The notes: generated by a model not told the origin, from the sequence alone. A DNA stretch of 64,000 nt from Catenulispora sp. GP43 (GCF_041260665.1 NZ_JBGCCT010000012.1:1-64000), one strand, 5' to 3'. Counted from the first letter of the stretch, positions 1-7,339 are shown. Numbers and translations are program-made.

Positions 1-73
1 AGGGCATGTACTCGGTGATCACGGCCACCCGCAGAGCGGACCGCTCGGCGTCGCCGGGCGCCAGGCGATGCAT
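1..73 (-). CDS. Partial N-terminus of a SigB/SigF/SigG-family sigma factor
   Basis: Only the first 24 codons lie in the window; the gene runs off the left edge. Read on the minus strand from ATG at 73 the peptide begins MHRLAPGDAERSALRVAVIT and continues EYMP. The spacing of Leu, the Gly-Asp-x-Glu-Arg turn and the ending I-x-x-x-M-P look like the region just before conserved region 2 of actinobacterial stress/sporulation sigma factors, where the chain usually goes on to an Arg-x-Leu-Ala-x-Arg-Tyr stretch. An in-frame TGA at 101-103 limits the start to ATG 73, TTG 82 or CTG 91. No strong ribosome binding site is visible. Family assignment rests on a short stretch and is tentative. Confidence 0.42.
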   Translation of the reverse strand, partial: MHRLAPGDAERSALRVAVITEYMP

Positions 74-576
74 CCGGTCCAAGGACCGCAGCGCCGCGGC
101 TCACTGATCAGTCCGGTCGCGACCGCGGCGATCGAGCCCGTGACGATCCAGGCCGTGACGATCCGGGCCCTGGCGATCCAGACCGCGGCCGATCGGCAGC
201 TCGGAGGCGGGCTCGCGGGCTCGATCTCGCTGGTGCGGCAGACGCACGGCGACGACCGCGACTCGGCCGGTCGCCGCGCCGCCGGTCGCAGCGGGACGGG
301 CACAGAGCCGAGGGCCCGAGCGCGGTTGATCTCGCAGCGCGCGAGGTTGGACCTCACGTTTCGGCGTGCTGGTGGAGGTCGTGCCCGTTGAGCGCCCTAC
401 GCTTTCGCATATGGGGCGTCGGCTGCGTGGGAGGGCTTTCGCGGCCGAAGGTCAAACCGGTGCCTGCCCCGACCGCATACGGCGCGTCGGAATTCACGGC
501 GCCAAAGTCTGGGGCGTATGAAGTTACTGCCACATTAGCGCGAATCGGTATGATCCGTATATAACGCCCCCACCCG
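74..576. other. Intergenic region without a convincing gene
   Basis: About 500 bases separate the sigma-factor start from the stop of the desaturase gene. Open frames here on both strands (for example 68-391 plus and 19-357 minus) have Arg/Ala/Pro-rich translations with no domain pattern and look like high-G+C noise. The stretch contains a short tandem repeat at 140-184. Because the sigma-factor gene reads leftwards, its promoter should lie in this stretch. I could not identify a definite promoter. Confidence 0.5.
140..184. repeat. 15-bp imperfect tandem repeat, three copies
   Basis: Three consecutive 15-base units read gtgacgatccaggcc, gtgacgatccgggcc and ctggcgatccagacc. A weaker fourth unit (gcggcgatcgagccc) precedes them at 125-139. 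The core gcgatcca/gacgatcc recurs at fixed spacing. The repeat lies upstream of the leftward sigma-factor gene, so it could be a set of regulator half-sites or simply slippage DNA. Confidence 0.6.
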
Positions 577-1599
577 CTACCCGACGTGGTCTCGAGAGGC
601 CGGCGGTCCCGTGCGCGCGAGTACAGAAGCCGGAGCGGTAGCCGGAAGAAGCCGATGTTCGGCGAGGCGCCGAGGGTCGGGCCAGCGGACGTCGGTGGCC
701 CAGCCGAGGCGCTCGAAAAGACGGATCACCCCGGCGGACAGGTCGATCTGGCCGCGGTCCACACCGTGCCGGGCGCAGGACGGATCGGAGTGGTGGGTGT
801 TGTGCCAGCTCTCGCCCATCGACAGCAGGGCCAGCGGCCACAGGTTCGTGGCCCGGTCGTGCCGGCGGGTCGCGAAAGGCCGCCTACCCAGCAGGTGACA
901 CAGGGAGTTGACGCTCCACGTCACATGCTGCAACAGGAACACCCGGGCCAGCCCGGCCCATATCAGCGCCGTGACTCCCGCGGTCCAGGCGAAGCCGCCG
1001 ATCGCCCAGCCGGCCAGAGCCGGCAAGGCCAAAGACGCCACACACAGCGCGGGGAACAACCCGGAGATACGGCGCATGACCGGTTCGGCCACCAGGTCCG
1101 GGGCGAAGTGGCCGACGTCGGTCGGATCGTCGCCGAACAGCCAGCCGAAGTGCGCATGGACCAGGCCGCGCAGTTGGCCCACGGGTCCGGTGCCGTACCG
1201 GTAGGGCGAGTGCGGATCACCGGGCCGGTCGGTGAACGCGTGATGCCGCCGGTGGGTCGCGACCCAGCTGATGGCCGCCCCCTGGAAGCTCATCGATCCC
1301 GCGACCGCGAGCCCCGCACGCAAAGCCGGCCTGGCGGTGAAGCTCCGGTGGGTCAGCAGTCTGTGGAAGCCGACGGTCACGCCGAACCCGGTCAGGAAGT
1401 AGAAGAAGCCCGCCAGAACCAGATCGGTGACACCGACCCCGCGCCCCCACAACAACCACACCGCGGCGACGAGCCCGAGCAGCGGCGCGATGACGAGCAG
1501 GGCCGTCACGGCCACCTGGACCCGGCGTTGCAGTGGCGTCGTGGAGGTCGGCGGATGGCCGGGAAACGGCTGAGCGCCGTCATAGGGAACAGCAGCCAT
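577..1599 (-). CDS. Membrane acyl-CoA (delta-9-type) fatty acid desaturase
   Basis: This 340-residue protein should introduce a double bond into fatty acyl chains using a di-iron centre, adjusting membrane fluidity. The three histidine boxes of the membrane desaturase family are visible: HRLLTH, HRRHH and HNTHH, in the usual order and spacing. Hydrophobic pairs precede the first box (VAVTALLVIAPLLGLVAAVW, then a GFFYFLTGFGVTVGF segment) and follow the second, as expected for a four-span enzyme. The ATG at 1599 is chosen because GAGGTGA lies a few bases upstream; an in-frame upstream start at 1707 would add 36 residues lacking family character. The C-terminal tail after about residue 300 is Pro/Arg-rich and probably variable. 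No ferredoxin or reductase gene is adjacent, so the electron donor must be encoded elsewhere. Confidence 0.9.
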   Translation of the reverse strand: MAAVPYDGAQPFPGHPPTSTTPLQRRVQVAVTALLVIAPLLGLVAAVWLLWGRGVGVTDLVLAGFFYFLTGFGVTVGFHRLLTHRSFTARPALRAGLAVAGSMSFQGAAISWVATHRRHHAFTDRPGDPHSPYRYGTGPVGQLRGLVHAHFGWLFGDDPTDVGHFAPDLVAEPVMRRISGLFPALCVASLALPALAGWAIGGFAWTAGVTALIWAGLARVFLLQHVTWSVNSLCHLLGRRPFATRRHDRATNLWPLALLSMGESWHNTHHSDPSCARHGVDRGQIDLSAGVIRLFERLGWATDVRWPDPRRLAEHRLLPATAPASVLARTGPPASRDHVG

Positions 1600-1808
1600 G
1601 GTGGTCACCTCACTGGTGAATGCAGCGAGGCGGGTCACTGGACCGGCGTGAGGTCTAGACCTGATCGGAAACTCGGTCGACTGCGATGATTCGAGCGTTT
1701 CGCACATATTGTACGGCCACAGACCGGGCAGCGGCCAGGCACTGCGCGCAGCGGTGCCGCGCCTCGCGGGGAGAGACGCGGCACCGGTCCAAGGGCGCTA
1801 CTCGGCGT

Positions 1809-2390
1809 TCACGGCGTGGCCTCCGATTGCCTCCTCCCGCGCGGGACCACCGCACCCCGGGTGGTGAGCAGGTCGTCGAAGAGTATTTGGTACTGCATCA
1901 GGGCTTCGCGCTTCACCTCGACCGGCATCGACGCCGGATCGGCCCGCATACGCTCACTGACCCACAGCGCTTGGCGGTAGCCGGCCAAGACGCCTCCGTG
2001 CTCGACCGAAAGCATCGCCAACTGCTCGCCTCGATCGTCGACGGGATAGCCCCTGGCTTCCAGCAGCCGACCGAGCAGCTGCTCGACGCCCGCCAGGGCG
2101 AACGCCGGGTCCTCGGGGAAACCGCCCCGGAGGCGCTCCCAGGACGAGATGTAGAGATCCCGGTCGTTCGCGCTGATCGGTTCCAGGCGCATCCTGCTGT
2201 GCATCTGGTTGCGCCGCGCCAGCTCACGGTCCGCGGCCCGCGTTCCGCCGTACTCGGACCGCACCCGGTCGTATTCGGGCCCGAACGCGGTTCGGACCTC
2301 GCGCCTGGTGTGGTCGCGCCGACCGCTGATCGCGACGACGGCGATGAACAGGACGGCGGCGATGAAAGTGATGATCGCGGCTGTGATCAT
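1809..2390 (-). CDS. Small membrane-anchored protein of unknown function
   Basis: A 193-residue protein starting at ATG 2390, preceded by a clear GAGGAGG ribosome binding site. Residues 1-20 form one strong transmembrane segment (MITAAIITFIAAVLFIAVVA). The rest is soluble, charged and probably helical, rich in Arg and Glu, with motifs such as EYDRVRSEYGG and SWERLRGGFPEDP that recur in uncharacterised actinobacterial proteins as I recall them. The pattern suggests an N-terminally anchored cytoplasmic domain rather than a secreted protein. It lies in the same orientation as the desaturase and the atpA remnant but is separated from each by more than 100 bp, so it is probably its own unit. No enzymatic motif was found and no function is proposed. 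Confidence 0.75.
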   Translation of the reverse strand: MITAAIITFIAAVLFIAVVAISGRRDHTRREVRTAFGPEYDRVRSEYGGTRAADRELARRNQMHSRMRLEPISANDRDLYISSWERLRGGFPEDPAFALAGVEQLLGRLLEARGYPVDDRGEQLAMLSVEHGGVLAGYRQALWVSERMRADPASMPVEVKREALMQYQILFDDLLTTRGAVVPRGRRQSEATP

Positions 2391-2509
2391 GTGGGCCTCC
2401 TCAAAGGGGCTTCCGCCCATGAGTACCCGAATCGCCGGATCCAAACGGGGTGGCGCACGTACTTCGTGGCGGCACAGGCTTCAGGGCGCCTGGGGCTCGT
2501 GCGGCCCGG

Positions 2510-3102
2510 TCACTTGGCCTTGACGTGCTTGGTGATGCTGAGCTGGCCGACGTTGTCGGCGTCCATCGCCTCGGCCTTGCCCTGGTCGGCCAGCAGCGTG
2601 CCGTCGCCCAGCTCGAAACCGCGCTTGAACTGCGCGACCGCGTCCTTGAACGCCGAGACCGTGTCGTCGGAGAACTGACCGGTCTCGCGGACCGTCGCCA
2701 GAACGCCGGCGTGGTCGGTCTTCAAGAAGGCGATGAACTCCTTCTCGAAACGGCGCACAGCGGACTCACCACCCGACCCATGAAGTCGTCACCGACCGGC
2801 GTGGACAGGATCTCGCCGGTGCGCGTCACAGACTGGCCTTCTGCGATCCGCCCGTAGTCGCCGAGCACGACCACCCCGATCTCGCGGACATCCAGGTTCA
2901 GGGCGATGCCCAGGGTGCCGTCCTCAAACTTCAGCAACTCGTTGGTCATGGCCGAGGGCAGACCCTCGACCTTGGCGATACCGTCACCGATCACAGTGAC
3001 GCCGCCGATCTCAGTTTTCGGGGCCGTCGACGTTTCGTAGGAAGCGACAAAGCGCTTCAACGCGTCCCGGATCTCGTCCGGACGAATGGTGAGCTCCACC
3101 AT
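2510..3102 (-). pseudogene. atpA: Internally deleted and frameshifted ATP synthase alpha subunit
   Basis: The first part (3102 down to about 2770) encodes the N-terminal domain of the F1 alpha subunit: it opens [19 protein letters not shown], then has [34 protein letters not shown] and ends GRVVSPL, the normal boundary with the nucleotide-binding domain. The whole central ATP-binding domain (Walker A and B) is missing. The sequence resumes at about 2758 in another frame with [20 protein letters not shown] and runs through the C-terminal helical domain to a normal-looking end. The first frame stops at 2722. A GTG at 2758 with GGTGAG six bases upstream could start the second piece separately. 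No other atp genes lie in the window. Both halves keep good codon usage, suggesting a recent rearrangement. It could be inert, or it could encode two small proteins; I favour a pseudogene. Confidence 0.82.
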
Positions 3103-3128
3103 GAAGGATCAGACCGCCTTCACAGTGG

Positions 3129-3485
3129 TCATCGGCGGGCGAGCTGCCGTTCTCCGGCAGCACCCGGCTCGTAGGGCATCTCGTAATGATGGAACACGGC
3201 TTCCTCGTCCTCGAACGGCAGAATGTCGTCGGTGCCGATCGCCGGACTGCCCTTGACGAGCGACTTGGCGTAGTTGACCTTGACGTAGCCGGGTCCCACG
3301 ATCACGCCGTCCAGGGGGACGAACACCAGGCGGTGGCGGGTGGGCATGCCCACCTGGACGGTGGCCATCGCCGGTTCGTCGGTACTGGTGTCCACGTAGA
3401 CCGCCTCCAAGGAGCCGATCTTGTGGCCGCCGTTGTCGATCACATCGCAGGTGCGCCACTCCCGCAGGTCCGCTGTCTGGATCAT
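3129..3485 (-). CDS. PRC-barrel domain protein
   Basis: A 118-residue protein whose N-terminal 80 residues fit the PRC-barrel fold: WRTCDVIDNGGHKIGSLEAV, followed by beta strands ending VFVPLDGVIVGPGYVKVNY. Such barrels in actinobacteria are often stress-linked proteins of unclear role; some bind RNA-processing or photosynthetic partners elsewhere. The C-terminal part is acidic (PFEDEEAVFHHYEMPYEPG). ATG 3485 is supported by a GAGGAGG site about four bases upstream. The stop is 26 bases before the start of the truncated alpha-subunit gene, so the two could be cotranscribed, with the PRC-barrel gene first. The opposite direction holds a secreted lectin gene across a 311-bp divergent region. 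Confidence 0.8.
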   Translation of the reverse strand: MIQTADLREWRTCDVIDNGGHKIGSLEAVYVDTSTDEPAMATVQVGMPTRHRLVFVPLDGVIVGPGYVKVNYAKSLVKGSPAIGTDDILPFEDEEAVFHHYEMPYEPGAAGERQLARR

Positions 3486-3796
3486 CGTGCCTCCTCACAC
3501 TGGCCGGGGGCGTGTCCCGCCTCGTCTTGCGACCTTGGCCTGTGTGCTCCCTTGTGCGCCGAACAGCGCAAACCAAACGTTGAGGAAGGATGTCACTTTC
3601 TGTGACATATCCACTCAAAGGGGACCAGCGAGTTCAGACCACGGCGTGAACAGCCTCGAATCGTCTAAGGGGTCTGCGTTTCGCCCCTGCAAGCCCGGCG
3701 CGAGCGGGACGCGATCCCGCTTGCAAGCACGTCGTGCGAGCGTGTCGACAATCAAGCGCCTGCTCGGCGCTTGACGGCCACGACGAAAGGCATGAC
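3486..3796. other. Divergent promoter region between PRC-barrel and lectin genes
   Basis: This 311-bp gap must hold promoters for the leftward PRC-barrel gene and the rightward lectin gene. It contains a perfect dyad at 3591-3607 (listed separately). No reading frame in it has coding character. I cannot assign definite -10 or -35 boxes. Confidence 0.5.
3591..3607. promoter_or_regulatory. Perfect 6-5-6 dyad, candidate operator
   Basis: The sequence TGTCAC-TTTCT-GTGACA is a perfect inverted repeat with six-base arms and a five-base centre. It lies 106 bp upstream of the PRC-barrel start and 190 bp upstream of the lectin start. It resembles, with arm order reversed, the general class of sites bound by dimeric winged-helix regulators; no specific regulator can be named. 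Confidence 0.4.
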
Positions 3797-4360
3797 ATGG
3801 CAGCGTTCACTGGACTTCGCAGCAAGCTGGGACGGAAGACCGGCGTCCTCGTCGCGGCGTCGGCGGCCGTGGCGACCAGCTTGGCCGCGGCCCCCGCGCA
3901 CGCTACCACCTCGTGGTTCTCCACGATCGTCAACGACGGCAGCAACAAGTGCATCGAGGTGTACCACTCCGAGACCACGAACTACGCCAACGTGGACCAG
4001 TACACCTGCAACGGCTCCGACACCCAGCAGTGGATGTTCGTCTCCGAGGGCTACAACTCCAACTCGCTGGAGCTCTTCGAGATCGTCAACAACAACAGCG
4101 GGAAGTGCCTCGACGTCTACGACGGCGGTACGGCGAACTACACGAACGTCGACCAGTACACCTGCAACCGGACCGGTGCGCAGCTGTGGTACTTCGGGGG
4201 CTCGAACCCCTCGTCCGATCCCGGACACGGCATCTCGTTGGTCCTCATCAACAACGGCAGCGGCAAGGCCCTTGACGTGCAGGGCGGCTCCAAGGCGAAC
4301 TACGGGAACATCGACATCTACCAGGACAACGAATCGGACGCGCAGTTCTTCTCGTACTAA
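3797..4360 (+). CDS. Secreted ricin B-type lectin (RICIN) domain protein
   Basis: A 187-residue exported carbohydrate-binding protein. The first 36 residues are a Sec-type signal peptide: basic start, hydrophobic VLVAASAAVATSLAAA core and cleavage site A-H-A before TTSW. The mature part is a single beta-trefoil-like lectin with internal repeats: KCIEVYHSETTNYANVDQY, KCLDVYDGGTANYTNVDQY and KALDVQGGSKANYGNIDIY, each followed by Gln-x-W/F (QQW, QLW, QFF). Cysteine pairs after the first two repeats fit disulfides. ATG 3797 is preceded by GAAAGG. No catalytic domain is attached, so it is a stand-alone lectin, perhaps binding cell-wall or extracellular glycans. It ends 58 bp before a convergent regulator gene. 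Confidence 0.88.
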   Translation: MAAFTGLRSKLGRKTGVLVAASAAVATSLAAAPAHATTSWFSTIVNDGSNKCIEVYHSETTNYANVDQYTCNGSDTQQWMFVSEGYNSNSLELFEIVNNNSGKCLDVYDGGTANYTNVDQYTCNRTGAQLWYFGGSNPSSDPGHGISLVLINNGSGKALDVQGGSKANYGNIDIYQDNESDAQFFSY

Positions 4361-4418
4361 GAAACGCCACTTGCCCGTGACGAATGGCTAGAGTCGCGCC
4401 CATGAAGGCACGGAGCTG

Positions 4419-5246
4419 TCAGGTCTGCGGTGCCCCACTGCCGGTCATGGCCAGCAGCACGAGCGCGTCGTGCTCCGGCGTCCCGGGCGCGGCCTGATAA
4501 ACCAGCATCCGCTGACTCCCCCCCACGAGGCCGAGTGCCTCGTTGGCGAGGGTGACCCGGCCGATCACCGGATGCTGGAAGTCAGTTGAGCCGGCGCGCT
4601 TGGGGCGTACCTCGTGGCGCTGCCACAGGGTGGTGAACTCGGCGCTGGCTTCGGAGATCTCGGCGACCAGTGCGGCGGTTCGGTCCGGGGCCGTCAGTTG
4701 GGCGGTGCGCAGCTGCGCCAGGCTGTTGGCGGCCACGCGGTTCCAGTCGGCGAACAGGGTGCGGGCGGTCGGGTGCAGGAAGGTGTAGCGGATCGTGTTG
4801 CGCCGGCCGGGGGGCCAGTCGTCCAGGCCGGGCATCAGGGCCAGGGCTTCGGGGTTGGCGGCCAGGAGGTCGTTGATCTCGTCGAGGACGTAGGCCGGGC
4901 TCGGGCGGAGCGACTCCAGCAGCAGGTGTACGCCCGGGGTGACCGGGCGCGGATCCGCAGGCGGGCGGCGGGCGGTGCGGCCGGCGGCCTGGTCGGCCAG
5001 GCCCAGCAGGTGGGTGTGCTCGTCCGGGGTCAGGTGCAGGGCTTTGGCCAGTGCGCCCAGGACCGCGTCGCTCGGTGCCTTCTCCCGGCCCTGCTCGATG
5101 CGGATGTAGTAGTCCACGCTCACTCCGGCCAGGGCGGCCAGTTCCTCACGGCGCAGGCCCGGGGTGCGGCGGGTGCTCAGTCCGCTGGGCAGGCCGACGT
5201 CGGTGGGGCTGATGCGGCCGCGCCGGTCGCGCAAGAACTGCGCCAT
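4419..5246 (-). CDS. XRE-family transcriptional regulator with MmyB-like ligand domain
   Basis: A 275-residue DNA-binding protein. Residues 1-75 form a helix-turn-helix of the XRE type: LRDRRGRISPTDVGL, then LRREELAALAGVSVDYYIRI and EQGREKAPSDAVL. The remainder (about residues 95-270) matches the MmyB-like C-terminal domain found in many actinobacterial regulators, with LLESLRPSPAYVLDEINDLL, then NTIRYTFLHPTAR, F-x-x-LWxRHEV and a conserved FxHPxxG stretch; in such proteins it is thought to bind a small fatty acid-like ligand. The start at ATG 5246 is favoured because the homology begins there; further upstream codons lack family character. It is divergent from an SDR oxidoreductase across 110 bp, a common pairing in which the regulator controls the neighbouring reductase. 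Confidence 0.9.
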   Translation of the reverse strand: MAQFLRDRRGRISPTDVGLPSGLSTRRTPGLRREELAALAGVSVDYYIRIEQGREKAPSDAVLGALAKALHLTPDEHTHLLGLADQAAGRTARRPPADPRPVTPGVHLLLESLRPSPAYVLDEINDLLAANPEALALMPGLDDWPPGRRNTIRYTFLHPTARTLFADWNRVAANSLAQLRTAQLTAPDRTAALVAEISEASAEFTTLWQRHEVRPKRAGSTDFQHPVIGRVTLANEALGLVGGSQRMLVYQAAPGTPEHDALVLLAMTGSGAPQT

Positions 5247-5356
5247 GGCGTTCACCGCTTCAGTCTGCCATCGGTGATCGGGGCCGGGGTGGCCGTGGCA
5301 CACCTAGGAACGCGGCGGTCTCGTCGCCGGTGGCCGGGCGGGACAGGCTCTCAGGC

Positions 5357-6070
5357 ATGACAAACGCGATCATCATCGGCGGCGGCTCCGGGATGGGCCT
5401 GGCCCTGGCTCGGACGCTGCTCGCCGAGGGCATGGAAGTGACGATCGTCGGGCGGTCCGCCGAGCGGCTCGCCGCGGCGCGCGAGGGCTTGGAGTCGTCG
5501 ACCGGTGGAAGGGTCGCGGCGGTCAGCGCCGACATCGGGCGTGAGGAGGACATAGCCGAGCTGTTCGCCGGGGTGGGCCGGGTGGATCATGTGGCCGTCA
5601 CCGCCGCCGACGCGACCGGCGTCTACGGACCCACCACCGGCGTCACCACCGCGACCGCGCGCGCCGTCCTGGACACCAAGGTGCTCGGCGCCTGGCTGGT
5701 CGCCAAGCACGCGGCGGGGCGGGTCACCGGCTCCATCACCTACACCTCGGGCATCAACGCCTACCGTCCGAACGGCTCCAACACGATCATGGCCGCGGCC
5801 AACGGCGCCCTGGAGTCGCTGGTCTACGGCTTGTCGATCGAGCTGGCGCCGGTGCGCGTGAACGCGGTCTCCCCGGGCTGGGTGGACACCCCCATCTGGG
5901 ACGCGCTCGGCATGGACAAGCTGGCGGCCTTCGCCGAGCTCGCGCAGCGGCTGCCGGCCCGCCGGATCGGCACTCCGGACGACATCGCCAAGGCGTTCTC
6001 GTCCGTCATGGGCAACAGCTACATCTCCGGCACCGTGCTGCACGTCGACGGGGGCCATCGCATCAGCTGA
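5357..6070 (+). CDS. Atypical short-chain dehydrogenase/reductase
   Basis: A 237-residue Rossmann-fold oxidoreductase. The cofactor loop IIGGGSGMGLALA, the VGRSAERL helix (Arg after beta-2 favouring NADP) and the C-terminal pattern VNAVSPGWVDTPIWD ... SGTVLHVDGG are typical of the SDR family. The catalytic Tyr-x-x-x-Lys is not visible: after TYTSGINAYRPN the expected position reads IMAAANGALESL. Several SDRs of this subtype in actinobacteria have lost Tyr/Lys, so activity may be altered. ATG 5357 starts the Rossmann strand after four residues. Its divergent neighbour, an XRE/MmyB-type regulator, probably controls it. A terminator-like hairpin follows at 6099-6124. Confidence 0.85.
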   Translation: MTNAIIIGGGSGMGLALARTLLAEGMEVTIVGRSAERLAAAREGLESSTGGRVAAVSADIGREEDIAELFAGVGRVDHVAVTAADATGVYGPTTGVTTATARAVLDTKVLGAWLVAKHAAGRVTGSITYTSGINAYRPNGSNTIMAAANGALESLVYGLSIELAPVRVNAVSPGWVDTPIWDALGMDKLAAFAELAQRLPARRIGTPDDIAKAFSSVMGNSYISGTVLHVDGGHRIS

Positions 6071-6098
6071 CGTGATCTTCCGGAGAAATCATGGCAAA

Positions 6099-6124
6099 CG
6101 GGTGCGGGATCTTTCCGGCACCCG
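6099..6124 (+). terminator. Stem-loop downstream of the SDR gene
   Basis: CGGGTGC at 6099-6105 pairs with GCACCCG at 6118-6124 across a 12-base loop. It lies 28 bp after the SDR stop and 64 bp before the next gene. There is no U-run, as is common in high-G+C actinobacteria, so function as a terminator is only likely. Confidence 0.45.
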
Positions 6125-6188
6125 CTAGCTTTGCGCTGCCGGGGGAGAATTCGGGCCCTGCGATCTACGCGCGAGCGGGAGGTGCTGG

Positions 6189-6572
6189 GTGGATCCGGCG
6201 ACGTTGGTGGTGCAGGCGCTGGTCACCGGCGCCGGCGCGGGTCTGGGCGGCACCGCCTCGGCCGCGGTGTCCGACGGCTACGGCGCGCTGAAGCACGTGG
6301 TGGTCCGGCGGCTGGCCGGCCGGCACGCGGCGCTGGCGCAGATCCAGGCGATCGACAGCGGCGGCGGGTCCACCGACGGGCTGGTCCACGAGCTGGTCCA
6401 CGAACTCGTCCTGGCCGGGGCCGTCGACGACCGGCTCCTGGCCGACGCGCGGCAGCTGCTGGCCCTGGCCGACCCGGAGGGCACCAGGTCCGGCACGTAC
6501 CGGCTCGACCTGCGGGAAGCACGCGGCGTGCAGGTCGGCGACGGCAACACGCAGACCAACACATTCCATTAG
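6189..6572 (+). CDS. Small helical protein with C-terminal RHIM-like amyloid motif (putative effector)
   Basis: A 127-residue protein starting at GTG 6189, with GGGAGG six bases upstream. Residues 1-45 (DPATLVVQALVTGAGAGLGG, then AVSDGYGALKHVVVRRLAG) form a glycine-rich, glycine-zipper-like helix followed by an amphipathic one; residues 46-98 are helical. This layout resembles the small helical effector domains (Bell, analogous to fungal HeLo) that accompany bacterial amyloid signalling motifs. Residues 114-126 read VQVGDGNTQTNTF, which contains the RHIM core [VI]-Q-[VI]-G and matches the pattern I recall for the bacterial motif called BASS3. The next gene carries nearly the same motif at its N-terminus (AQVGDGNTQHNTY). 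Adjacent genes sharing one motif are the hallmark of amyloid-templated sensor-effector pairs. Membrane-damaging activity is inference. Confidence 0.72.
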   Translation: MDPATLVVQALVTGAGAGLGGTASAAVSDGYGALKHVVVRRLAGRHAALAQIQAIDSGGGSTDGLVHELVHELVLAGAVDDRLLADARQLLALADPEGTRSGTYRLDLREARGVQVGDGNTQTNTFH

Positions 6573-6619
6573 GTGCCCGCTGGCGGGACGGCGGGCCGGG
6601 GGGAAGGCGAGAGTCAGCC

Positions 6620-7288
6620 ATGCGGATCGGTCAGGCCAAAGGCGCGCAAGTCGGCGACGGCAACACCCAGCACAACACCTACCTGCCGCCACAGAAGAGC
6701 GGCGGACGGCACGGCACGCGGGACGACTCGTCGGTGACCGTCACCGCCGGCGACAATTCGACCGTCACCACCACGCAGAGGAACCTGAAGCTCTCGATCC
6801 CGGTGATCGGCCCGCTGTTCAGCTTCGCCTCGGTGCACCCGGTGATCGTCGCCACGACGGCCGTGGTCGTCCTCGGCGGCACGGGAGCGGTGGCGACCGG
6901 GGCGATGTCGGACTCGAAGAGCGGCGGGTCCACCGAGTTGGTGCGGGGGTTCCATCTCACGGTGGCCGAGGCCGGCGCGCAGCCGGTCGGCTACGACTTC
7001 TCCCACACGCCGCCGGTGCTGGCCGGGCCGAACACCGACGCCATCTACGTCCAGGGCGGATTCATCTACTCCACCGCCGGGAAGCTGGCCGGCTGGACGG
7101 GCGTGACCAACCCGACGGCGGCCCAGTGCCGCGACGCCATCGCCAAGCAGCCGGTGCGCGAGGTCGTCATCGGCGACGGTGACATGACGTGCTACCTGGA
7201 CTCCGGGGGCGACGTCGGCTACTTCACGGTCACCTCCAGCCCGATGACCGGCGGCTACATCACCATCGACACCGCGCATCTGAGCTGA
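6620..7288 (+). CDS. Single-span membrane protein with N-terminal RHIM-like amyloid motif (putative sensor)
   Basis: A 222-residue protein, ATG 6620 with GAAGGCGAG upstream, 47 bp after the preceding gene. Residues 9-21 (AQVGDGNTQHNTY) repeat the motif found at the end of the upstream protein; a looser relative (VTAGDNSTVTTTQ) follows at about 40-52. Residues 53-70 are a short basic-hydrophobic segment, and about 73-97 form one transmembrane helix (PVIVATTAVVVLGGTGAVAT). The C-terminal 125 residues have no family I recognise; they are beta-rich, Gly/Thr-rich and contain two cysteines (AAQCRDAIAK and DMTCYLDSGG) that could form an extracytoplasmic disulfide. Topology with the motif inside and the domain outside follows the positive-inside rule only weakly. 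A receptor role, passing a signal to the upstream protein by motif templating, is inference. Confidence 0.7.
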   Translation: MRIGQAKGAQVGDGNTQHNTYLPPQKSGGRHGTRDDSSVTVTAGDNSTVTTTQRNLKLSIPVIGPLFSFASVHPVIVATTAVVVLGGTGAVATGAMSDSKSGGSTELVRGFHLTVAEAGAQPVGYDFSHTPPVLAGPNTDAIYVQGGFIYSTAGKLAGWTGVTNPTAAQCRDAIAKQPVREVVIGDGDMTCYLDSGGDVGYFTVTSSPMTGGYITIDTAHLS

Positions 7289-7299
7289 TCCGCGAGTTC

Positions 7300-7334
7300 G
7301 GGGGCTTGGGGGCTTGGGGCTCGGGGGCTCGGGG
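7300..7334 (+). other. G-quadruplex-forming G-run array between convergent genes
   Basis: Five runs of four or five G at 7300-7304, 7308-7312, 7316-7319, 7323-7327 and 7331-7334 are each separated by exactly three bases (ctt, ctt, ctc, ctc). This fits the G4 consensus on the plus strand. It occupies the gap between the convergent membrane-protein gene (ending 7288) and the minus-strand gene ending 7340, so it may act in transcription termination or insulation. Confidence 0.65.
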
Positions 7335-7339
7335 ACCGA

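Noticed and set aside
68-391. Plus-strand 107-residue frame at the left end
   Set aside because: Low-complexity translation over a tandem repeat; no ribosome binding site or domain.
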